Source of the DNA: Thuidium tamariscinum
Taxonomy: Eukaryota > Streptophyta > Bryopsida > Hypnales > Thuidiaceae
Length of the DNA stretch: 64,000 nt
Direction: 5' to 3'
Assembly (NCBI GenBank): GCA_947034885.2
Contig: OX344749.2
Location: forward strand, 3,425,501-3,489,500
Shown: piece after piece, positions 1-12,612 of the stretch
Numbering within the stretch: the stretch's first letter is position 1
How the letters are laid out: each line of letters opens with the position of its first letter
Translations under genes and position numbers: made by a program
The notes under the pieces: model-generated
What the model was told of the DNA's origin: nothing
The model's input: the letters and a program-made list of their open reading frames with translations, nothing else
The model's database searches: none

Positions 1-807
1 TAGTACTAATCAACTACGAGGATATTACACCACCCTAACAAGTAGTCACCAATGGTGGAATTGCTTATTTCATTTTCTACTTGACATAGCTATTGTAAAC
101 TCATGGATCCTTCATAGTGATTTGAGCTTCAAGTTTTTGGTAGATACTATGATCCATTTGGCATTCCAAATGCAATTGGGGAAAGAACTAGCATCAAAAT
201 GGAAACATGATAGAATGAAAGGATATTCAAAATTTGTTTCCAATGTTTATGCAACACATGGAGGAAGAAGAGGAGATTGTGCAGAGTGTGTAGAAAACCC
301 CCCGCTTATACATGTCCAAGATGTAGTAGGTTTTACTTGTGTGAATCTCCTTACTACTAGACATGTCATTGGTCATAGACAAAGTGATTATTGTATACTA
401 ATGTGATAAAGGTATGATGACACTTGGAGTTGATCATGCTGTTTGCAATGTCATTCATTCCATAATCTAGAATCATTCCTAAGGTAGGAGGCTCAAACTT
501 CGACAAGGCATTTAGAACCAAACATGGCTCAGAGGTACATTTTTCTTTTTGCAATATTCCACAATGTGCAAATTGTGTACATTCTAGGTGGTGGTCACTT
601 TTAGAGCCCTATGGGTTTCAACTTTAAAATTTCATAACTAATTCCACAAAGCTCCAAAAAAATATGAAACAACTTGGGTTGGATGTCATTTCTTCTTGTT
701 TTTCAAAGAAAATTTATTGAGAAATATTTCAAGGTGTCTTCCCTCTCCAAAATTCAGCTTTAGCACTTAGACTATTGCTTTATGGGCCTCCTACCTTAGT
801 ACCCTTA
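1..807. other. AT-rich intergenic DNA, no gene seen
   Basis: Two short ORFs (122-406 plus, 366-554 minus) show no family I recognise and have AT-rich codon use like the surrounding non-coding DNA, so I do not call them genes. The stretch 597-735 is repeated with modest divergence and in the same orientation at about 52185-52320, so it belongs to a dispersed repeat. Confidence 0.5.
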
Positions 808-3800
808 GGGTACGTTCGCACCTGCTATTAATAAAAATTTAGGTGCATCTACAAGGGATGTGATTAGACGTAATGTCTTATTGAGCCTCTTTCAAAGGCA
901 AGGATGGAATGCATGTAGATCAAGCAGTTGCTCCACACTCCACAAATCTTTGAGGATCCATCAATTTACTTCCAATTTTGGTTTAAATTTGATTTTTCCA
1001 ACAAAGTAGATGAGAATGCTATAGAACACATGATTTTCAATAAGAAAATTGAAGCAATGAAGTTGGTTTTATGCCACATGTTCACTTGAGCCTCATAGCC
1101 AATCATGTGTTGAAGTGGATGAGGAGAAAACTCTTTATACTAGTGGAGTAGTGTTGAATGAAACAATCCATGTAGGATATGTGATTTAGGAGGAAAAAGA
1201 GCTCCTCCATTCATGGTTGTGGAAATGCAAGAATTGTGATAAAAGTCAAATATTAGACCTCATTTAAACATAGTAGACTATATTTTTTCAAAAAACTTCA
1301 AACTAATAAAAGTTGGGGAATCAAGCACACTTTTACCTCCAAAAGTCCGTTTGAGATTTCAACACTCCACTTAAAAGTTACAGACAAATTTCAAAGGAGG
1401 TGTTCAAAAATGTTCCCCCAAAATGTCCTTTCCACACACCTCTAGAATTTGTGGAGAGCTCTTACATGAGGCTTCAAAATCTTAAGTAGATTTTTAGAGA
1501 TAACTGTTAGCTTGCTTATCCCACTGCTTTTAGTTCTATTTTCTTTTGAAGAAGCTATTGTATGATGCCCAAATGAAGTTTAAAATTCAACTTTGAGCAC
1601 AATTCTTGTATTTCTAATTACATCTCAAATTCTTAAGAACTTTAAATCAATGTTTCACCATTATTGAAACACCATGACAAACACAAAGTAGACACTTAAG
1701 GTTGTCTCAGCAATTTCACAAGTTATGTTGAATCAATGTTGTGAATCAAAGGTATCGTGTCAATAATTTGAATATGGTAATGTAGGAATATTGAATCCAC
1801 TATTATTCAAAGGTATTGTTTTTACATTTTTAATATGGTGTTGTAGAATATTGAAACAACAATTACTCAAAGGTATTGTTTCACATTTTCAATAAGGTGG
1901 TGTAGAATATTCGATCAACAATTATTCATTGTTGAATTCTTGAAAATCATGTTCTACAAGGGTTTCTCAAGACTTATAAAAAAAAGTGGTCCCCTCATTT
2001 TGCACTTGTAAGGGCTTGTTCTATTTTAATCAATTCATGCTCTCAAGTTAAAATGTTAAAATGTTAATTCAAGAATGTTGTCAAATTTTTATTTTATTGC
2101 AATAAAATTGCTCTCAAAATTGTGATAGAAGGTGCTTTGGGGTTTTAATGAGGGAATGATACCCTTTTATAATTCATATCTTTCAATTGATGTTGATAGT
2201 CTACATCAAAACAACATTCGGATTTTTGAAATATTGGTAGATATCTTATGCCAATTGTTCATGCCTTATGTATTGCAAGCACTTGATGATAGATTAATGA
2301 TGATAAAAGAAACTTTTCAATATCCAAAATTCCAATTACTTGTGAATGCAAAAATTTTCTCTCCAAAACTAATTAGATTGGATTTGAATATTGTATTGTC
2401 ATGCAAGTATTGATTTATTTATTTACTAGGTTTGTATAGGGAGGGTATTGTACACACAATAATCCTTTTTGTTTAGAAGGATGTCAAAGCATGTTGAAGC
2501 TCTTATCACATAGAGGTTATCTTATAAGAAATGGAACTTCTTATGAGAAGGTATGAAGTATGTATTAATTTCAAATTTAATTGTCTATTGATGACATGAT
2601 GTTAAAACAATTTAACTTTTGTTATACATTTAACCATTAGATAAACATTGTAAAATATTGCATTGTTATTTCAAATAACATTAGACTACATTTTTAGTTG
2701 TGAAAACATCTTCGAAAAAGTGCAATAATGCACCAAATGTTGAAACAACAGTGAAACAAAGGGGAAGCAAAATTAGAGGTGTAACTATAAATGGCTTCAC
2801 TTTCTATAAACAAAATTGAGAAGTGTTGAATATGGTACAATGTTAGTCGTGGAGTATTATCAATTTAGACCACATCTACATTTGCTATTAATAATACGTA
2901 ACATTGTACAATTTTTTTGACATTCTTACTCTATTTGATGTTCAAATTTATGATTAGAAAATATTTTTATCAAGCTTCTAATATCTTTAATGATTAGTAT
3001 TTGTCAAATCGATTAAAAAACACATAACTTTCAAGTACTTGAAAAGTACAATTTTTATTTCATTGCTTGAATGAAAATATGTTGTGATTCACAAAACTTA
3101 TGCATTACACACACATTCATATATATATGTATATATAAAAGAAATATTTACAATGGAGAGTTGAGAATAAAAACATTTCTATTTAGATTCTCTTAAAGTA
3201 ACTATGCGTACATAAGATTGAATATGCAATTGCATATTGTTTGTATAAAGAAACTACCAAACTCGTGTGGGATTATAGTAGAAGTCAGTAGAGTATTCTA
3301 AAATCTCTAGAAATGCATTTTTTTTCGAAACATATGAATAAATTATAAATTTTCACAATGCTAAGAAATTAGTGTTTGTACAACAATATTGTATGAATTA
3401 GATAGGAATTTGTAAAGACAGTCACCTTAAGAAAAGGATCACAATTGGGTTCACTTACTCAAATAGAAATTCTACACCTCTAACATTGTACAATTTTCAA
3501 CAATTTTCAATTTTGTTCATAAAAAATGAAGTTGCTAATGGTGAAGTAGAAACGCAAGAATTGTGCTCAAAGTTGAATTTTAGACTTCATTTGGGCATCA
3601 TATAATAGCTTCTTCAAAAGAAAATAGAACCAAAAGAAGCCGGAGAAGCAAGCTAATAGTTATCTCTAAAAATCTACTTAAGATTTTGAAGCCTCATGTA
3701 AGAGCTCTCCACAAATTCTAGAGGTGTGTGTAGAAAGGACATTTTGGGGGGACATTTTTGAATACCTCCTCTGAAATTTGTCGGTATCTTTTAAGTGGAG

Positions 3801-4354
3801 TGTTGAAATCTCACTCGGACTTTTGGAGGTAAAAGTGTGCTTGATTCCCCAACTTTTATTAGTTTGAAGTTTTTTGAAAAAATATAGTCTACTATGTTTA
3901 AATGAGGTCTAATATTTGACTTTTATCACAATTCTTGCATTTCCACAACCATGAATGAAGGAGCTCTTTTTCCTCCTAAATCACATATCCCACATGGTTT
4001 GTTTCATTCACCACTCTTCCACTAGTATAAAGAGTTTTTTTCCTCATCCACTTCAACACATGATTGGCTATGAGGCTCAAGTGAACGTGTGGCATAAAAC
4101 CTACTTCATTGCTTCAATTTCCTTATTGAAAATCATGTGTTCTATAGCATTCTCATCTACTTTATTGAAAAAATCAGATTGAAATTGAAATTGGAAGTAA
4201 ATTGATGGACCCTCACAGAGGTGCAGAGCAGCTGCTTGATCTACCTGCATCCCATCCCTGCCTCTGAAAGAGGCTCAATAGGGACATTCTGTCTAACCAC
4301 ATCCCCTGTAAATGCACCTAAAATTTTTAGTAACAGCATGTGTGAATGCACCTT
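808..4354. mobile_element. Long-terminal-inverted-repeat element, about 3.5 kb
   Basis: The left arm (about 808-1605) reappears as its reverse complement at about 3540-4354. The match runs for roughly 800 bp with point differences and small indels. It covers the segments around 1140-1500 (left) and 3660-4020 (right), and continues to the outer ends, where GTTCGCACCTGCT on the left pairs with the complement of AGCATGTGTGAATGCAC on the right. The AT-rich core (1606-3540) has a 93-codon ORF at 2132-2413 that I do not recognise and no transposase motif. Long inverted termini around a non-coding core suit a non-autonomous MULE-type or fold-back element. A clean target-site duplication was not found, so the exact ends are uncertain by several bases. 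Confidence 0.7.
1735..1930. repeat. Minisatellite, about 60-bp unit, three copies
   Basis: The words TCAAAGGTAT and GTAGGAATATTGAA or GTAGAATATTGAA recur at a spacing of about 60-61 bases, near 1746, 1807 and 1867, with drift between copies. It lies in the core of the long-inverted-repeat element. Confidence 0.7.
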
Positions 4355-4726
4355 TAGTGACTCTAGTTGTGAAAACCTAGAGCAAACATACCTCACTGTA
4401 ATTCCAACAAAATATTCATAAATTGAGAAAAGGTCAGCATTTTCTGTCTTTCAACTGTAGTGGGTAGACATGTGAGTAAGTGGTCACTGAAATGTCTGAT
4501 GTACTCTACTCTGAATTGATGGGCTTCTGGACAACAGCAAGGAAGGATTGGTTGCAAATCCTACTTTTTTGGTTGCAGGCAGGCATCCTTGTTCATCAGA
4601 TGAACTACAGTAGTCTTCATGCTGTCTCTTTTATGTTGACATCATGCCGCTTGAGCAACAGGAGAGGGCTAAGCACTGATGGTTTCGTACAGTTTTAGTG
4701 GAAGTTCAGCTATGTTTCTGAGTGTA

Positions 4727-5003
4727 TAAGGTAGGTACACCCAAAAGCGCCACTTATTCATACTGAGCCTAGTTCCTGCTATTAATTAGTTCAAATTTTT
4801 ATGTAGTCTTGTTGGCAAGTGAAAGCATGTTCCAACACACCAAAGAACGCAAGATTTGGATACCGTATGCAAAAGTTATTAACAAGCAAAGTCTGATTCT
4901 GAAAGCGCCATCTACAGTCTGTGAACATGACTGATTTCGGAATGTATGTGCACTGGAGATGGCGCTTTTAGGAACAGGGCGCTTTTGGGTGTACCCACCT
5001 TAA
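4727..5003. mobile_element. MITE with about 25-bp inverted termini
   Basis: The left end reads AAGGTAGGTACACCCAAAAG followed by CGCC. The right end carries the complementary GGCG followed by CTTTTGGGTGTACCCACCTT. The inside (about 225 bp) has no ORF, and an inner copy of the GCGCC/GGCGC motif lies near 4905 and 4964. The size and lack of coding match a non-autonomous DNA transposon; the superfamily is not clear. Confidence 0.75.
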
Positions 5004-5987
5004 GTGCTCTTTAGCCATGGACATGCTTTTCTTGTAGAAATGATTCACATTGAACCCCTAAATGACCAAGGAGTCTTTTTTGAGCTTCTTAGAATTTACT
5101 AAAAACTGAATAGAATGTGAACTTTTGGAACTTCAAAAATGATGGGACATGTTTCTATCCTTCTTTCCCAAGTCAAATTCTAAAAGTTGATGACCAAATA
5201 AATATGAGGTTGAATGGCGTAACATGCATAACTTTAATCAATTGATGGCTTCTTCAATTGCACTTTGAAATTTTATTGAATGAATTTTGAATGTCATTTT
5301 TCCTCTGAGATCACATGTTTTTGACACTCATTTTCAAGAGCTCCCAATAGGGTGTTCTTTTTCTGGCGATTTGATGCAAAATTGCACCAAATTTTTTGGC
5401 CTAGCACCAAGCCTATAGGAAAAAAACAATAAAATTTTGGATGAAATTGCCAATAAATTTCAATTTTTTTTAAATAGTGGATGAAATCGCCTAATAATGG
5501 ATGAAAATAGAATGATAGATATGTATTATGTGCTAATATGATATTTTCTATCCAATATATGAATAAATGTTGGGATTTGGAGTTCGACAACAAAATGAAA
5601 TATCGCCACTTTGACACTTCACAAGAAATGAAAAAACAAACTCTAGCTCCGAATACTATGGACAATGAAGATTTCCATGGGTACTCTTGCAAAAAATCCA
5701 AAATCCAAAAATCAATATCATTCATATTCCAAATCAAATTTCTGACACCAAAACTAGACTTTGCAAAAAACTTTCCAAGTATATAAAATACAAAAAAATA
5801 GGAAGCTGGTCAGACTTTATTGAACTTCAAAGCTTAGTCTGGTACCTCAGGCATTCAGGGTTAATCAGATGTTCAGGTCATATGAATGATAATATTGATT
5901 TTCATATTTTGTCTAAAACAGGATGAAAACCTCCAAAACATTACAGGTAAGAAACTCAGTAGAGCCACAGTCACATGGATTATCTTA

Positions 5988-6130
5988 TAAGGGCAAAACT
6001 CCCATTCCCGTCCATGTATCCAAAACTGTCCAAATGTAGCAGGGGTGCACATTTTTCAAAGAAAAATGTGCACCCCTGCTACATTTGGACGGTTTTGGAT
6101 ACATGGATGGGAATGGGTGTTTTGCCCTTA
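5988..6130. repeat. Near-perfect palindrome (fold-back MITE), 143 bp
   Basis: Two arms of about 68 bp mirror each other around a very short centre near 6059. The outer ends are TAAGGGCAAAACTCCCATTC and its complement, with only a few mismatches. A longer relative with the same termini lies at 56013-56404. The RNA would fold into a single hairpin. Confidence 0.85.
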
Positions 6131-8658
6131 GGTTGGTAACATTTGAAATTAGAGAAGAGAAGGATGCAGCCGAGAGTTTGCGAAAGTGACATGACGTTAT
6201 ACCTGGTTGTAACTGTAGCTCCTGAACTGGTGGTAACTGCTTATAGACCCGCTTTCTCCCATGGTTACCAGCCCGACGTTCAAGGGTTAAAAAGTTGTGG
6301 TGGTTTTGAATTTTGGGTGAATTTGGTTAAAATGGTGGTATTTCATATGCCATTTTTCACACCGCATAGTCTAAATTGAAAGCTAATATCTAGGATACAT
6401 ATAAATTTCAAAAATCTATGACGTATTTAGATTTCAAATTGCATACTCTAAAACATCTTAGGATTCTTAGCACATATAGATTAAGAAAATCTATGACAAA
6501 TTTAGATTTCAAATTACACAGTCTGAATTGTAAAAAGTGCAAAAGTCATGGAATTTTGCTATTTTTATGAAACTCGCCATACTTATAGAAGTGTTTGTTT
6601 AGTCTCATTTTTTAGGTTTTGAAAATAAAATGTTTCTATTCTTTATTTATTTTACAACCTCTTAGGGTAGACTTCTAGTTCATCAAATTTTAGAATTAGA
6701 AAAGAATCTTTGAATTATCTAAAGTCCAAATTGCATTTGTTGAATTTCCTAATGCTTTCATTCCTCTATGAGCAATAAGAAAGTAGATTTTAGATGTAGC
6801 TTTGCCTTGTTTTGGAACTAAATGTAACCAAGAACATTTGGATACATTCGAGTTATTAGTAAAGTTCCCCCCACTTTGGGCATGACTTTTTTTGAAGTTG
6901 AAAGGGCAACTATAGTTGAAGTATCAAACTTTTTTGCAAAATACATATATCATACAACTTCAAAAGTGGGGACCAAATTTTTTTTAGGCACCATTTTGAT
7001 GGAAAAATAAGTTTCATACCCAATTTTATTTTGACTTTTTTAACTCAACCAGCTTTTTCACAAAACTCATGGGTTTAGACCCTGGTTTAGGGTACTTTAC
7101 AAATAACTTAATTGTCAAAAATAATATTTTGGACATCAAAAAGTTTATCTTCTTTGTTTTTCATGAGTCTTTTCCTACAATTTTACCGGATAATACTTTT
7201 AATTATCTTCTTGTATATATTGTACAATTCCATGTAGAGTTCTACAATTCATTTTGTTGTTTTTGAAAAGATTGGACAATTTTTGTGTCCGGAAGTTTGC
7301 TCTCATTTTTCTTCAAGGCTTACGCGTGGAAGTACACTTCCATGCACAAAATTTGTTCAAACTTTGCAAGAAAGACAAAAGAAATTTTAGAGTTCTTCAT
7401 GGAAGCAATTAATATTTGTAAGGAAAGAATTGGAGTTGCCAATTGCAAATTGTAGGGATAGGCTCATAAAAAGTATGGGAGGCAATTCCAATGTTTCCAG
7501 AAAAATTATTTTTAGGGGTCATTGCAAGAAACACTAAGTACCGGTTTTGGCTCAAAATGGCCTTAGTACTAGAATACTATGACTTTTGGAATTTTTTTAA
7601 AAATAAAATAAAATATGGATAATTTGTAAAGCATCAAAAAACTAAAGTGCGTGAAAATTTAAGTCGAAAAAAATTTATCTCTAAATGTTATGCTCACTCA
7701 AAGAGTGATGAAAAATACCATGAAAATAGACATTTTAATGCTTGATTTTTTTAAAATTCAAAAAATTCTCCAAAAGAAATATATTTTTACTAATATAAAG
7801 ATGCTCCTCTACAACCATTTTCATCTTTGGAAAAAATAAATTGTATTCTCTGCACTTGTGCAAAAGTACTCCACTTTGAGCACATGTGGAAGTTGAAAAA
7901 TTTAATATCCCTACAAAATCTCTTCATAGGCTTGTGTAACTTTAGTCAAATTCTTTGCATGCCAATTTTCAGCTTAAAATTTGCATTTTTGAGTCAAAAA
8001 TAGGACTAGAAACCATCAAAATGGCTAAGGTAGACATCCAATTGGGGGTTGTTTAAAAATTGAAAATAATTTTAAGAAACCTCAAAAAATTACTCAGAGG
8101 CTAGAACTATTACGTGTACCTTAATTTCAAGTTTCGTGTAAAATGAACTAGTAATGCAAAAGTTATGAGTAAAAAAACCATGTATCCAAGGCCAAGGGGA
8201 TAAGAAATAGGACAAGTGTTTCTTGCAATCACCCTTAGCAACAAACTCAAAACTTTGGGTTGCTATTAGTTTGACTAGACGACTAAGCTACTTTGATTTG
8301 TCTTATTAATTGGGAAAAAATGAGCATCATCTAGGACATGTTTGTTACTTCAATTTTGTTTTAGTAGAAATTGGTACAATGAAGTAATATTCCAACACAT
8401 GCTACTTCAAAACAACCATTTTGGTAAATAAAGACAAATGTATGTATACATGTACACACAATTTGAATCACACACTATAAAGACAAATCTATGTACTATT
8501 TATTTATAGTTTCTTCTTGATTACATAGAAATAAAAACATTATAGGACTCAATGAAGATAATTTCAAACTCTCAAAAAGTCATAAATCAATATCTAAATT
8601 TGAAAAAATAGAAATTCATTGTAACCTTTATTGTGATATGACAGGACCTTCATTCAAA
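6131..8658. other. AT-rich intergenic DNA with a decayed MITE relic
   Basis: No gene is supported. About 6310-6560 looks like an older, reversed relative of the MITE at 61693-62003: a variant of GTGAAAATGGCATGTGGAA is present as its complement near 6335-6365, followed by several ATCTA-rich words typical of that MITE's inside. The rest is AT-rich without recognisable coding sequence; the ORFs at 6143-6379 and 7069-7266 show no known domain. Confidence 0.45.
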
Positions 8659-8975
8659 CACTCATGCTAGGGGAGGACACTTCCCGTTTTTTAATAACCT
8701 ACGTGCGGCGGAATATAGAGTACATTTAAATAATCTTAGGTAAAATTTATAAGAAATTTACATATAAAATAGGGGACATTAAAAAGGCAAAGTGTTTTAA
8801 AAATAAAATAGGGATGATAATATGGCTGATTTTTCCGCTTTATGGTAAAATAGGGGCTCTTTTAATGTTGCCAAGTAATGATTACAAGTAATTGATACCC
8901 CCCCCTAAAAATACCCCACCGCCGCACGTGGGTCCTCCAAATATACAAGAAGTGTCCTCTCCGGGCACTCATGCT
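8659..8975. mobile_element. Mutator-like MITE with 10-bp target duplication
   Basis: The direct repeat CACTCATGCT flanks a 297-bp element (8669-8965). Its termini contain GAGGACACTTC on the left and the complement GAAGTGTCCTC on the right, and a second inner pair, ACGTGCGGCGG and CCGCCGCACGT, reinforces the symmetry. A target duplication of 9-10 bp is typical of the Mutator superfamily. There is no ORF, so the element is non-autonomous. The clean duplication suggests a fairly recent insertion. Confidence 0.85.
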
Positions 8976-10660
8976 TGAGTTATAGCACTTAGACTTTGAT
9001 AGGGGCTTTGAAAACTATTAAAACCTATTGATTGAGTTTTATTACTTTATTTCCCTCTTGAGAGTGATCATTATTCTATGAAGGAGTGTAAATGTTGTTG
9101 TAATGCACACCAATATGCATTTCTTAATCTTCAAATCAAATGCCTATATATAAAAAGAAGTAATTTTGATCAATTTTAAAGTTGTGACAAATTTAGGGTC
9201 TCTTTAATGGAATCCCATGGTCAATCTCAAAGATCTCACTAACTGACATCAAAATTATTGACCTATGATATGAAGGAGGCTCAATATAACTTTATTATTA
9301 CATTGTTGTATTTGTAATAGTCTTAGTTGTAGTGTGCTTTTAGGATATTTGAAAGTGCAGTTATTGATGAATTATGATTTGATGTTTGTATGATTAGTAG
9401 TACTATGCACATCTAGAGAATTTCTTTTGGTATATCTAGAGTGAAATGATGCTATTATTTGAGTGTGTAAGCATCAACATGTTAGCATAGAGTATAAATT
9501 TTTATAAGCGTAGAGCTTAAAAATTTGAAGAAGCATTAGAAAACTTAATTTTATTTGTAAAAATAAATTCCATCTTAAAATTTGAATTATTTTTTAAATT
9601 TTTTTATAGATTTTAGTATTTACTTCTGTAAACCTATTACCATAGTTATGTTGAATTCAAATGAAAATTTATTTGAAGTATACATTAGAAAAATGAAGAA
9701 CTCAATTGATATGAAAGATGAATGGAGATGGAATTAAAATTGTATAGAATATTGGTTATAATGTAGATCTTCTTATGGCCTAGGAAAAGGTACCAATAAT
9801 TTTCTATTGATGTATTGTTATTAAAATTGTTTAGATTTTAGAATGATAATTTGTTTATAAGAATCTTTGCTACACCAAATTTTATTTTGGTTGATCAGTG
9901 TCTTGTAGCAATGTAAGTCCTCTCATAGACAATAGGAGGGTATCAATTATTCCTTCTCCATTTGCAAATCAGTGGGCTTCTTTAAATTTTGGAAAAAAAT
10001 TTGTTCATAGGATTTTATTATATGTGAAAAGAGTTGGCTTTACCAAATTTCATTTTGTTCATGACTATCTTGTTGTAGCATAGGTCTTTTTAGAGGCCAA
10101 TGTGGATACCTATACTTTTATCTAAATGTATTAATAATCAAACTTGTTACGATTTTAAAGAAGAAAATTTCTATTGATAGGGATTAATTTTGTAAATAAT
10201 GAATTTAGTTACACAAGATTATTGATTAATTGATCATTGTCTTCTTGGGAGATCCATTGGGAGATCCATTGGAAGATCCACCTTTTCTTTCTTGATCTAA
10301 TGATTGTTTAGTTATATATGTAGACCTCAAAGATGAAGGTAACCACCAAACGGAAAGCGTCAAAAAATTCACTAAATTGGAAAATTAGAAAAGTATCAAA
10401 TCTCAGAAAATAGATACTATAAAATTTTAATTAGTTCATAATTAGTTTAAAATAGGAAAAAATAAATAAATAGAAGTAAATATTGGCCATTTCTAACAAT
10501 TCTGTAGAGATGGTCATTCACTATAAGAAAAAACAAAACAATGTTTTAAATGTTTTAAAATGCAAGTAAATCAAACTCACTTTGTGAACTTCTATACCAC
10601 ATACAATTAATCATTCTTAGAATTTAACAAGCCAATAGCTACAAGTCTATTAAAAGACCA
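8976..10660. other. AT-rich intergenic DNA, no gene seen
   Basis: There is nothing codon-like here; the ORF at 9898-10083 has no recognisable domain. A short triplication of GAGATCCATTGG occurs at about 10240-10275. Confidence 0.5.
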
Positions 10661-10666
10661 TCACTT

Positions 10667-10860
10667 TTAACCCCTAAAAGATCAAAATCTTTTTTTTTTG
10701 CCAAAAAATACTCAAAATTGCCATTTCTATTGCAAAGAGTAAGAAAATTTGAAATTATTATTTATAGACAACTAACTATAGGATCTTATACCTAACTTGC
10801 ATAGAATGTGTGAGATTCTTTTCAAAAAATTTGACAACACAAATTGCAAGATATTTGTGT
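10667..10860. mobile_element. Truncated TTAA-family element (family A)
   Basis: It starts with TTAACCCCTAAAAG and follows the first third of the family A sequence seen at 35432 (words such as TTGCCATTTCTA, AGGATCTTA and ATTGCAAGATATT in the same order). It then stops where the next family member begins at 10861. This looks like an older copy cut by a later insertion into one of its own TTAA sites. Confidence 0.6.
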
Positions 10861-11630
10861 TTAACCCCTAAAGGACCAAACTACATTTTTTGGCAACATA
10901 GCAATTTTGGGCAACTCACTACGGATGGAGTTTTTAATTTTTTTCATTGAAATTTTCACACAACATGTTCAAGGAGTAGCTTTAAGGCCCAACAATTTTC
11001 ATAACTTTTGACTACATGGTCAAAAAGTTATTGCATGATATGTAGTTTTCATTGGTTGGCGGGCAGCCTAAAAATTTCTTATAAAAACTTTATTTTTAAA
11101 ATTAAAAATTTGAAATTGTTTTTCTAGATGTATATATATACAGAAAGATTTGAATCACTCTATTTTGATTTATGAGACAAAAGTTATAAAGAGATTTAGT
11201 TTGCAGGCAGTTATGGATTTTGAATCACCCTCTACTTCTTTCTACTTATTATTTTTTTCCTATATGTTGCACAATTCCAAATGATGCAAATTTTTTTGAG
11301 CATATATCCAACTTGCCGTGAAGAATGAAACCAAAGAAGAACTACCATTTTGGACATTTTTTCATAGAAATTTGACCTTGTGAAGTGCAGCTGCCCGCTT
11401 TTTTGCAAGGACAAAAAAGGTGTTTTGTCAATTCAAATGCTAATATCTTGCAATCTATATGGTGGAAAATTCTGAAATTTTTTCCACATCTTTTCACACA
11501 AGAGTACTATAAGATCATATGGTTACATGTGTCTAAAAATGTTTTTTTTCAAAAATTTGGAGCTTGAAGTAGACATGGTAGTTTTGGTGTGTTTTTGGTG
11601 AAGACATAGTCTCTGACCTTTAGGGGTTAA
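10861..11630. mobile_element. TTAA-family element, family A, 770 bp
   Basis: It is bounded by TTAACCCCTAAAG on the left and CTTTAGGGGTTAA on the right, so a TTAA lies at each end of 9-bp inverted termini. The inside matches the copy at 35432-36366 in reverse orientation but lacks about 170 bp of its middle. ORFs inside (11232-11414 minus, 11385-11567 plus) recur in other copies because the sequence is repeated; they have no transposase features. Confidence 0.8.
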
Positions 11631-12612
11631 AGCCATGATAAAAACAAGGTTTTTTTGCACATTGTGGAAGTGGATTATTTGACTTTGAACCTTCTTAATT
11701 TAAACTTTTTGTACTATGGAGTATTGAGATTTAAATACTTAATATTTTTAAGATAAAATTAAAATTTACTGATTCCAATGGTGAAATTGTTCTTGTAAAC
11801 AAACTTAAGCATGCTAGACTTTTTTTTGAAATATTGTAAGAATTGCATTTAGAAATGAATCTTACAAGTTATTTTTTCTAGAAGATGCTTTTTAACTGCC
11901 CAAAAAACAAGATTGTCCATAATTTTCACATAACTTATTCAAATGGAATGAATCAAAGCATTCCATATAGACAAAAATATAATCTATGAGACAATTTTCT
12001 AATTAATATTTATAAAAAAAATTTGCAACTAGGTCTCTTTTATTTTGAATTTATTTGGGCATAAATTTTGTTCTCGGCAATCAATTGCCAAAAAGAAATT
12101 GTACAAAGCTAATTAGCTTTTCTTTCTTTTAAAGAAGTTTCACAAAATCATAAAAAAACTTAAGATTGTAGGTACCTTTACAAACTTTAATTTGTCACTC
12201 AAAGGGACAATGGTTGTTTAAAAGTTAAATTTCAGCTCAAAAGTATTTTTGGGAATATTGAACAATATTGAAAGCCTCAAAATTGGCAAATGTGACATAA
12301 AATTGGAGGCTATTTTTGGACAATGATTGTTTTGTATTCACCAAAAAAAAGAGGCAAGGTTTATAATAGTCATGCATAACTTATTTAGAGATCTTGAATC
12401 ATTTAGACCTAGAATGCAAGATTTATGGCCAAAAACAAATTACAACATAAAGTGTGGCACAAAATAGTAAAAGTGCTTTTTTGTAATTACCTCAGTTTAT
12501 TTGTGTTGAGTATGGTCCACTAAACATCTATTTGTTATATAAAACTCTTAAGATGAATTTTGAAAAATATACACTCTTTTGAATGATCCTAATATGTTAT
12601 ATATATAATTCA

